In this document: piece after piece, positions 1 to 5,932 of the stretch
Layout: each line of letters begins with the position of its first letter
How positions within the stretch are numbered: the stretch's first letter is position 1
Source of the DNA: Firmicutes bacterium CAG:646
GTDB lineage: Bacteria; Bacillota; Clostridia; Lachnospirales; Lachnospiraceae
Assembly: GCA_000432335.1 (NCBI GenBank)
Contig: HF995388.1
Coordinates: forward strand, 29,524 to 40,365
DNA: 10,842 nucleotides
Reading direction: 5' to 3'
Position numbers and translations under genes: made by a program
Notes under the pieces: generated by a model
Database searches by the model: none
What the model was told of the DNA's origin: nothing
What the model saw: only the letters and a program-made list of their open reading frames with translations

Positions 1-1577
1 AATTGAAACGGGAAGACTATAGCATGGAGGTAACGATTATTACTAAGGGAAGTGATATTTCTTATGCAGGCTGTGGTCTTCCTTATTATGTGGGAGATGT
101 GATCCACAAGAAAGAACAACTCATTGTCAATACGCCGGAGAGTTTTGAAAAACTGACAGGAGTTCGTGTGATCACGAATACGGAAGCTGTAAAGGTTCGC
201 CGGGAAGAAAAACTGGTGGAAGCAGTGCATACGGAAACCGGGGAGACGGTAACATACCCGTATGATAAGTTGGTAATTGCTACAGGAGCATCTCCGATCC
301 GACCATCCATGGAAGGAATTGATCTGGAAGGAATCTATTTTATGCGGACGCCGCAGGATGCCATTTCGCTGAGAGAGCGGCTGGAAAAGAAAGATGTGAA
401 GAGAGCCGTTGTGGTTGGCGGAGGTTTTATCGGATTGGAAGTAGCAGAAAATCTGGCAAGTCAGGGAATCCGGGTTTCAGTAATCGATCTGGCGGATCAT
501 GTGCTGCCAGGGTTTGATCCTGAGATGGCAGAATATGTGGAGAATTATCTGGCAGATCAGGGAATTATGACTTTCACTGGTACAAAGCTGGAAGGTTTTG
601 TGGGAGAAGGAAAACTGGAAAAAGTGAAAACCAGCAGAAAAGCCATGAAAGCGGATATTGCTGTTTTGTCCATCGGTATTCGGGCTAACACAGATTTTCT
701 GGAAGGCAGCGGCATTGCATTGATGCCGAATCGGACAATTAAAGTGAATGCATATATGCAGACGAACGATGAAGATATTTATGCGGCAGGTGACTGCGCA
801 ATGGTTACGAACCGCATCACAGGACAGGAAGCCTGGTCTCCAATGGGCTCCTCCGCCAATATGGAAGGAAGACTGCTTGCAGAGAATATAACGGGTAAGA
901 AGAAAGCTTATCCGGGTGTTTTGGGAACAGCGGTATGCAAACTTCCGGGGCTGAATGCAGGGCGAACAGGGCTTACCGTGAGTCAGGCAGAAGCGGCAGG
1001 ATATGATCCGGTCAGCGTACTCACCGTTGTAGATGATAAAGCGCATTATTATCCAGAGGCAGGGACATTTATCGTAAAAATGATTGCGGATCGGACGTCC
1101 GACAGATTTTTAGGACTTCAGGTACTTGGGAAAGGCGCAGTGGACAAGATGACAGACATTGCTGTTACAGCCCTTACCATGAAAGCGACTCTTCAGGATC
1201 TGGAAAATATGGATCTTGCTTATGCGCCGCCATTTTCCACGGCAATCCACCCGTTCGTCCATACGGTAAATGTGCTGCGGAATAAGCTGAGCGGAAGTTT
1301 TGAAACTTTTACTCCTCAGGAGTACGAAAATGGAGAGGCCGAAGCATATCGTATGATCGACGCAGCCCTCCAGCCTTCGCTGCCGGGGGTAGAATATCTC
1401 GACCTGGAGAAAGTAACGGAACCAGTAGAAGGACTGGATAAGGAGGAAAAACTCCTTCTGGTATGCGCAAAAGGGAAGCGCGCCTATATGCTGCAGAATC
1501 GTCTGAAACAATTCGGCTATACGCAGACAAAGGTTCTGGAAGGCGGTACAACATTTAATCAGTTGGAAGAAGAATAA
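1..1577 (+). CDS. CoA-disulfide / persulfide reductase (FAD, NADH) with C-terminal rhodanese-like domain, 5'-truncated
   Basis: This is a pyridine-nucleotide-disulfide oxidoreductase of the CoA-disulfide reductase / NADH oxidase class, predicted cytosolic, using FAD and NAD(P)H to reduce CoA disulfide, CoA persulfide or polysulfide. The reading frame is open to the window edge. The first FAD-binding Rossmann motif is missing, so about 25-30 N-terminal residues lie outside; the TTG at 3 is not a credible start. Numbering from codon 3: the redox-active Cys24 sits in SYAGCGLPYY, an ATGASP motif at 94-99, the NAD-binding GGGFIG at 139-144, and the FAD-binding AAGDC at 261-265. The dimerisation domain runs about 305-430 and contains YAPPFSTA (407-414). 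Residues about 455-524 resemble a shortened rhodanese with Cys488 in VCAKGKRA. The Cys and rhodanese pairing matches the CoADR-RHD / NADH persulfide reductase (Npsr) type. The next gene is co-transcribed. The exact substrate is inference. Confidence 0.88.
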   Translation, partial: LKREDYSMEVTIITKGSDISYAGCGLPYYVGDVIHKKEQLIVNTPESFEKLTGVRVITNTEAVKVRREEKLVEAVHTETGETVTYPYDKLVIATGASPIRPSMEGIDLEGIYFMRTPQDAISLRERLEKKDVKRAVVVGGGFIGLEVAENLASQGIRVSVIDLADHVLPGFDPEMAEYVENYLADQGIMTFTGTKLEGFVGEGKLEKVKTSRKAMKADIAVLSIGIRANTDFLEGSGIALMPNRTIKVNAYMQTNDEDIYAAGDCAMVTNRITGQEAWSPMGSSANMEGRLLAENITGKKKAYPGVLGTAVCKLPGLNAGRTGLTVSQAEAAGYDPVSVLTVVDDKAHYYPEAGTFIVKMIADRTSDRFLGLQVLGKGAVDKMTDIAVTALTMKATLQDLENMDLAYAPPFSTAIHPFVHTVNVLRNKLSGSFETFTPQEYENGEAEAYRMIDAALQPSLPGVEYLDLEKVTEPVEGLDKEEKLLLVCAKGKRAYMLQNRLKQFGYTQTKVLEGGTTFNQLEEE

Positions 1578-1584
1578 AAAGCAC

Positions 1585-1590
1585 AGGAGG
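1585..1590 (+). promoter_or_regulatory. Ribosome binding site of the sulfite-reductase-like gene
   Basis: A perfect AGGAGG ends 8 bases before the ATG at 1599. It supports that start and strong translation of the second gene of the pair. Confidence 0.8.
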
Positions 1591-1598
1591 AAAAGCAA

Positions 1599-2552
1599 AT
1601 GTCAGCATTAACGATCAGCCCGGAAGAGGTAAAAAGAGTAAAAGCTCTTGGATTTTTAAACAATAAGGGGACAGATAATTTCTCAGGACGTATTATTACA
1701 GTAAACGGTAAGATTACTGCAAAACAGCAGCAGGTCATTGCTGAAGCAGCGGAAAAATTCGGAAATGGAAATATCACCTTTACCACTCGTCTGACTATTG
1801 AGGTGCAGGGAATTCCTTTTGACAAGATTGAGGAATTCCGCGCTTATGTAGCACAGGCAGGATTGATTACAGGGGGAACCGGTTCCGTGGTCCGTCCGGT
1901 CGTATCCTGTAAGGGGACAACCTGTCAGTACGGACAGATTGATACCTTTGCCCTGTCAGAAGAAATTCATGAGAGATTTTATCTGGGGTATCACACGGTG
2001 AAGCTTCCTCACAAATTCAAAATTGCAGTGGGCGGATGTCCCAATAACTGTGTGAAACCGGATTTAAATGATCTGGGAATTGTGGGACAGCTGATCCCGA
2101 ATTTTGATGAGGATGAGTGTAATGGCTGTAAAAAATGCAGCGTTGTAACAGCCTGTCCTATGAAAGCTTGTAAAGTGGAAGACGGTGTACTGGAGATTGA
2201 TGAAGAAATCTGTAATCACTGCGGACGCTGCGTAGGAAAATGTCGTTTTGATGCTATTGAAGACGGTACACAGGGATATAAGATTTATATTGGCGGACGC
2301 TGGGGCAAAAAAGTAAAACAGGGTCATGCGCTGAAAAAAATCTTTACTTCAAAAGAAGAAGTATTGGACGTAGTAGAAAAAGCGATTCTGTTATTCCGGG
2401 AACAGGGAAGAACCGGCGAGAGATTCGTGGAAACCATCGATCGTCTGGGCTTTGAAAATGTGGAAGCGCAGCTTATGGGAAGTGAACTGCTGGAGAGAAA
2501 GCAGGAGATTCTGGATGCTAAGCTGCATCTGACCGGAGGCGCAAGCTGTTAA
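1599..2552 (+). CDS. Siroheme/4Fe-4S sulfite- or nitrite-reductase-like protein with two ferredoxin clusters (Dsr-like, COG2221 type)
   Basis: This 317-residue cytosolic protein belongs to the small sulfite/nitrite reductase family related to AsrC and to the Dsr-like proteins of methanogens and Clostridia. Residues 1-100 form the ferredoxin-like half domain (FTTRLTIEVQGI, 61-72). The siroheme-4Fe-4S ligands appear as Cys104/Cys109 (CKGTTC) and Cys147/Cys151 (GGCPNNC). A ferredoxin insertion follows with Cys174, 177, 180 and 186, then Cys205, 208, 211 and 215, then a reductase C-terminal part (IYIGGRWGKK, 229-238). The first siroheme pair is spaced CX4C, where assimilatory sulfite reductases show CX5C. 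The gene lies 21 bases after the persulfide reductase and before a terminator, so the two form one transcript. Sulfite is the likeliest substrate by family, but nitrite or a low-potential electron-transfer role cannot be excluded. No separate AsrA/AsrB subunits are visible here. Confidence 0.85.
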   Translation: MSALTISPEEVKRVKALGFLNNKGTDNFSGRIITVNGKITAKQQQVIAEAAEKFGNGNITFTTRLTIEVQGIPFDKIEEFRAYVAQAGLITGGTGSVVRPVVSCKGTTCQYGQIDTFALSEEIHERFYLGYHTVKLPHKFKIAVGGCPNNCVKPDLNDLGIVGQLIPNFDEDECNGCKKCSVVTACPMKACKVEDGVLEIDEEICNHCGRCVGKCRFDAIEDGTQGYKIYIGGRWGKKVKQGHALKKIFTSKEEVLDVVEKAILLFREQGRTGERFVETIDRLGFENVEAQLMGSELLERKQEILDAKLHLTGGASC

Positions 2553-2570
2553 GTGTTCTTAAATAAAAGG

Positions 2571-2621
2571 CGGAGTTGTTGTACTTCATTGTAAAAATGG
2601 TGGTACGGCACTCCGTTTTTT
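2571..2621 (+). terminator. Rho-independent terminator of the sulfur-redox pair
   Basis: The left arm at 2571-2584 pairs with the right arm at 2603-2615 over 13 pairs, including two G-T wobbles and one bulged T. A run of six T follows (2616-2621). It lies 18 bases after the stop codon at 2552 and separates this unit from xylB. Confidence 0.85.
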
Positions 2622-2636
2622 GTTTTCTGAGAAAAC
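2622..2636. repeat. 15-base dyad between terminator and xylB promoter
   Basis: Arms GTTTTC and GAAAAC flank a 3-base centre. The dyad is about 15 bases upstream of the putative -35 box of xylB, so it may be a regulator site, but it could equally be A/T-rich coincidence next to the terminator. Confidence 0.25.
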
Positions 2637-2651
2637 ATTCAAAATTTAGAG

Positions 2652-2680
2652 TTTACAGAAAAGGAAAATAAAGGTAAAGT
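2652..2680 (+). promoter_or_regulatory. Candidate sigma-A promoter for xylB operon
   Basis: TTTACA (2652-2657) and TAAAGT (2675-2680) are separated by 17 bases, matching 5/6 and 4/6 of the TTGACA/TATAAT consensus. It lies downstream of the terminator and gives a leader of about 125 bases before xylB. A/T richness makes chance matches possible. Confidence 0.45.
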
Positions 2681-2743
2681 AATAGATAGAAAATATAGCT
2701 GTAAGCAAAGGAAACAGCGGCTTAGAAAGAGGAGGAATGGGGG

Positions 2744-2764
2744 ATGAAGTTTCATAATAGTTGA
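2744..2764 (+). CDS. Possible six-codon leader ORF (MKFHNS) upstream of xylB
   Basis: A strong AGGAGG at 2730-2735 ends 8 bases before an ATG at 2744, which opens only six sense codons before TGA. This is a textbook initiation region with no gene attached. It could be a leader peptide that tunes xylB expression, or the preserved start of a decayed gene. The codons show no run of one amino acid, so classical amino-acid attenuation is not supported. A second ATG at 2737 in another frame also stops after six codons. Confidence 0.25.
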   Translation: MKFHNS

Positions 2765-2779
2765 ACATCAGAGAATTCA

Positions 2780-2798
2780 TTTGTGAAAGATAGACAAA
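2780..2798. promoter_or_regulatory. Possible regulator operator (TTTGT-N9-ACAAA) before xylB
   Basis: An inverted repeat with half-sites TTTGT (2780-2784) and ACAAA (2794-2798) lies just upstream of the xylB ribosome binding site. The half-sites resemble those of Firmicute XylR operators, which also use TTTGT/ACAAA. The 9-base spacing is wider than I recall for the Bacillus operator, so this is only a candidate. Confidence 0.25.
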
Positions 2799-2802
2799 CG
2801 TT

Positions 2803-2809
2803 GGGAGGG
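2803..2809 (+). promoter_or_regulatory. Ribosome binding site that fixes the xylB start at ATG 2815
   Basis: GGGAGGG at 2803-2809 is 5 bases before the ATG at 2815. The upstream in-frame GTG at 2809 overlaps this Shine-Dalgarno itself and so cannot be the start. Confidence 0.75.
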
Positions 2810-2814
2810 TGAAC

Positions 2815-4284
2815 ATGTTATACATAGGAATTGATCTGGGAACGTCTGCTGTAAAGTTACTGCTGATGGATGAAAAAGGACAGATTCATAAGATCGTATC
2901 AAAGGAATATCCTTTATATTTTCCGCATTCGGGCTGGTCAGAGCAGAATCCGGAGGACTGGTATGAGCAGACGATCGACGGAATGCAGGAGCTTTTGGAG
3001 GAATGTGACAGAACCAAGGTGGCAGGCATCAGTTTTGGAGGACAGATGCATGGTCTGGTAGTACTGGATGGAGAAGATCAGGTGATTCGTCCCGCTATTT
3101 TGTGGAATGACGGGCGCACCGTGAAAGAGACAGACTATCTCAATGAAACGATCGGAAAGAAAAATCTGTCTCGCTACACTGCAAATATTGCTTTCGCCGG
3201 ATTTACAGCGCCTAAACTGCTCTGGATGAAGGAAAATGAACCGGAATTATTTGCAAAGATAAAAAAAATCATGCTGCCAAAAGATTATCTGGCATATCGG
3301 TTGTCAGGCGTTCACAGTACCGATTATTCTGATGCTTCCGGGATGCTGCTTTTGGATGTGAAGAACCGTTGCTGGTCCCGCGAGATGATGGATATTTCCG
3401 GGATTTCCAGAGATCAGCTTCCGGATCTTTATGAAAGTTATGAGGCGGTAGGAACTCTGAAACCGGAGCTGGCGGAAGCGCTGGGACTTTCTGCCGAGGT
3501 AAAGATCGCCGCCGGAGCCGGAGATAATGCAGCAGCGGCAGTGGGTACGGGAACTGTGGGGGATAATCGATGTAATATTTCGCTGGGAACCAGTGGAACA
3601 ATCTTTATTTCTTCTGAAAACTTTGGAGTGGATGCGCACAATGCGCTGCATTCTTTCGCTCATGCGAACGGTCATTATCATCTGATGGGCTGTATGCTCA
3701 GCGCTGCCTCCTGCAATAAATGGTGGATGGATGAAATTCTTTCCACGAAGGACTATCAGAAAGAACAGGAAGGAATAAAAAAACTGGGGGAAAATAAGGT
3801 ATATTTTCTTCCCTATCTGATGGGGGAGCGGTCTCCTCATAATGATCCTGATGCCAGAGGAACTTTTATTGGAATGACGATGGATACCACAAGGAGCGAT
3901 ATGACTCAGGCAGTATTGGAAGGAGTGGCTTTTGCTCTGCGGGATTCCTTTGAGGTGGCCAGAAGTCTGGGACTTAAGATCGAACGAACAAAAATCTGCG
4001 GCGGCGGGGCAAAAAGCGCTTTGTGGAAGAAAATCATTGCCAATGTACTGAATGTAAAAGTAGATGTACTGGAAAATGAAGAAGGTCCTGCCTATGGAGG
4101 GGCTATTCTGGCAGCAGTGGCTTGCGGAGAGTTTGCTTCCGTGACGGAGGCTGCTGAAAAACTGGTTCGGGTAGTGGAAACGGTAGAACCGGATTCCCAG
4201 CTGACAGAAAAATATGAAGAGAAATATAAAAAATTCAGAGAGATTTATCCAGCGTGTAAAGCGTTGTTTAAAATTTTAAAATAA
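2815..4284 (+). CDS. xylB: Xylulokinase (FGGY carbohydrate kinase)
   Basis: This cytosolic kinase phosphorylates D-xylulose with ATP to D-xylulose 5-phosphate, the entry point to the pentose phosphate pathway. From ATG 2815 it is 489 residues, normal for XylB. The N-terminal ATPase fold opens with GIDLGTSAVK (Asp7). The substrate-site pair Met78-His79 lies in GGQMHG, as in E. coli XylB. RPAILWNDGRT (92-102) is a typical xylulokinase segment. The catalytic Asp237 is in GAGDNA, SLGTSG (256-261) is the phosphate-binding loop, and GERSPHNDPDARG (337-349) and GGGAKS (396-401) complete the FGGY signature regions. It is followed after 20 bases by a sugar isomerase, which fits a two-gene catabolic operon. 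A related pentulose kinase specificity such as ribulose is possible, but the motifs favour xylulose. Confidence 0.92.
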   Translation: MLYIGIDLGTSAVKLLLMDEKGQIHKIVSKEYPLYFPHSGWSEQNPEDWYEQTIDGMQELLEECDRTKVAGISFGGQMHGLVVLDGEDQVIRPAILWNDGRTVKETDYLNETIGKKNLSRYTANIAFAGFTAPKLLWMKENEPELFAKIKKIMLPKDYLAYRLSGVHSTDYSDASGMLLLDVKNRCWSREMMDISGISRDQLPDLYESYEAVGTLKPELAEALGLSAEVKIAAGAGDNAAAAVGTGTVGDNRCNISLGTSGTIFISSENFGVDAHNALHSFAHANGHYHLMGCMLSAASCNKWWMDEILSTKDYQKEQEGIKKLGENKVYFLPYLMGERSPHNDPDARGTFIGMTMDTTRSDMTQAVLEGVAFALRDSFEVARSLGLKIERTKICGGGAKSALWKKIIANVLNVKVDVLENEEGPAYGGAILAAVACGEFASVTEAAEKLVRVVETVEPDSQLTEKYEEKYKKFREIYPACKALFKILK

Positions 4285-4304
4285 TGTAGTGGGAGGAATG
4301 AAAC

Positions 4305-5789
4305 ATGATGAATATTCCAAAAGTAAAGGTAGGTATTGTGGCAGTGAGCCGGGATTGTTTTCCAGAGTCGCTTTCTGTAAACAGAAGAAGGGCTTTAGTG
4401 GAAGCTTATCAGAAAAAATATGATGGAGAAGATATTTATGAATGTCCGGTTTGTATCGTAGAGAGTGAGATTCATATGGTACAGGCATTGGAAGATGTAA
4501 AAAAAGCGGGATGCAACGCTCTGGTGGTATATCTGGGAAACTTTGGTCCGGAGATTTCAGAGACTTTGCTGGCAAAGCATTTTGAGGGACCGAAAATGTT
4601 TGTAGCTGCAGCGGAGGAAACGGGAAATAATCTGGTACAGGGAAGAGGGGATGCGTACTGTGGTATGTTGAATGCCAGCTATAATCTGGCTCTTCGCAAT
4701 ATTAAGGCATACATTCCAGAATATCCTGTGGGAACAGCAGAGGAATGTGCCGATATGATCCATGAATTTCTTCCGATTGTGCGGGCAGTTGTAGGTCTTT
4801 CCAATCTGAAAATCATCAGTTTCGGACCTCGTCCGCTGAATTTCCTGGCTTGCAATGCCCCGATCAAACAGTTGTATAATCTGGGGGTGGAGATTGAAGA
4901 AAATTCAGAACTGGATCTTTTTGAAGCTTTCAACAAACATGCAGGGGATGAGAGAATCCCGGAAGTAGTAGCGGATATGGAAGCTGAGCTGGGAGAGGGG
5001 AATAAAAAACCGGAAATTCTGGAAAAACTGGCACAGTATGAACTGACTTTGTTGGATTGGATCGAAGAACACAAAGGATATCGCAAATATGTGGCGCTTG
5101 CCGGAAAATGCTGGCCGGCTTTTCAGACGCAGTTTGGATTTGTGCCCTGTTATGTAAACAGCCGTCTGGCTGGAAGAGGAATTCCGGTTTCCTGTGAGGT
5201 TGATATCTATGGAGCCCTCAGTGAATATATCGGAACCTGCATCAGCGAAGACGCAGTTACCTTGCTGGATATTAATAATACGGTACCGTATGATCTGTAT
5301 GAGGAAGATATCAAAGGTAAATTTGATTATACGGCTCATGACATTTTTATGGGATTCCATTGTGGCAACACCTGTTCAAAGAAATTATCCTCCTGTCAGA
5401 TGAAATATCAGCTGATCATGGCGAGAAGTTTGCCGGAAGAGGTAACGCAGGGAACTTTGGAGGGAGATATCGCACCAGGAGAGATCACATTCTATCGTTT
5501 GCAGAGTACGGCAGATAACAGACTGCGGGCGTATGTGGCACAGGGAGAGGTGCTTCCGGTGGCAACCCGTTCCTTTGGATCCATTGGTATTTTTGCTATT
5601 CCGGAGATGAAAAGATTTTACCGTCACGTACTGATCGAGGGAAATTATCCTCATCATGGAGCGGTGGCGTTCGGTCATTTTGGAAAAGCGCTCTTTGAAG
5701 TGTTTAAGTATATTGGCGTGGATGTAAAAGAGATTGGCTATAATCAGCCGGCAGGAGTTCGGTATCCCACAGAAAATCCATTTGCATGA
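4305..5789 (+). CDS. L-fucose/L-arabinose isomerase family protein; probable non-orthologous D-xylose isomerase (XylA-II type)
   Basis: This 494-residue cytosolic metal-dependent aldose-ketose isomerase has the fucose/arabinose isomerase fold, with an N-terminal Rossmann-like domain (VKVGIVAV, 7-14) and a C-terminal domain. Likely metal or catalytic residues, by analogy with FucI/AraA, are Glu298 (SCEVDIYG), Asp322 (LLDINN), His352 (FHCGNT) and His450/His451 (YPHHGAVAFGH). GGGAGG at 4291-4296 ends 8 bases before ATG 4305, which favours it over the ATG at 4308. The stop of xylB is 20 bases upstream, so the two are co-transcribed. No classical xylA is present in the window. In Clostridia a fucose-isomerase-like protein located with xylB has been shown to be a xylose isomerase, so D-xylose to D-xylulose is the best inference. 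D-arabinose or L-fucose isomerisation remains possible. Confidence 0.82.
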   Translation: MMNIPKVKVGIVAVSRDCFPESLSVNRRRALVEAYQKKYDGEDIYECPVCIVESEIHMVQALEDVKKAGCNALVVYLGNFGPEISETLLAKHFEGPKMFVAAAEETGNNLVQGRGDAYCGMLNASYNLALRNIKAYIPEYPVGTAEECADMIHEFLPIVRAVVGLSNLKIISFGPRPLNFLACNAPIKQLYNLGVEIEENSELDLFEAFNKHAGDERIPEVVADMEAELGEGNKKPEILEKLAQYELTLLDWIEEHKGYRKYVALAGKCWPAFQTQFGFVPCYVNSRLAGRGIPVSCEVDIYGALSEYIGTCISEDAVTLLDINNTVPYDLYEEDIKGKFDYTAHDIFMGFHCGNTCSKKLSSCQMKYQLIMARSLPEEVTQGTLEGDIAPGEITFYRLQSTADNRLRAYVAQGEVLPVATRSFGSIGIFAIPEMKRFYRHVLIEGNYPHHGAVAFGHFGKALFEVFKYIGVDVKEIGYNQPAGVRYPTENPFA

Positions 5790-5818
5790 AAGATGCCGGC
5801 AGAATAAAAATAAATAGC

Positions 5819-5847
5819 TGGACGAATGATAGGAAATATATTATGAT
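5819..5847 (+). promoter_or_regulatory. Candidate sigma-A promoter for the flavodiiron gene
   Basis: TGGACG (5819-5824) and TATGAT (5842-5847) are separated by exactly 17 bases, 4/6 and 5/6 consensus matches. It lies about 30 bases after the isomerase stop and implies a leader of roughly 80 bases. No clear terminator separates the isomerase from it, so readthrough is possible. Confidence 0.5.
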
Positions 5848-5891
5848 AGATTTGTTTGGTAGTTTTCAATTCCCAAAATAATGAAAATCAG

Positions 5892-5904
5892 TGGCGCAAT
5901 GCCA
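5892..5904. repeat. Small inverted repeat in flavodiiron leader
   Basis: TGGC and GCCA arms flank a 5-base loop, between the putative promoter and the ribosome binding site AGGAGG (5919-5924). It is a weak hairpin or operator candidate with arms of only 4 bases. Confidence 0.2.
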
Positions 5905-5932
5905 GATTTCGATTAAAAAGGAGGATTAATCA

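Noticed and set aside
2700..2717. CcpA cre site before xylB
   Set aside because: TGTAAGC matches the left half, but the central CG and the right half are off consensus and the spacing is wrong.
2809..2814. GTG at 2809 as the xylB start
   Set aside because: The GTG overlaps the GGGAGGG ribosome binding site; ATG 2815 has correct spacing and starts directly at the conserved first strand.
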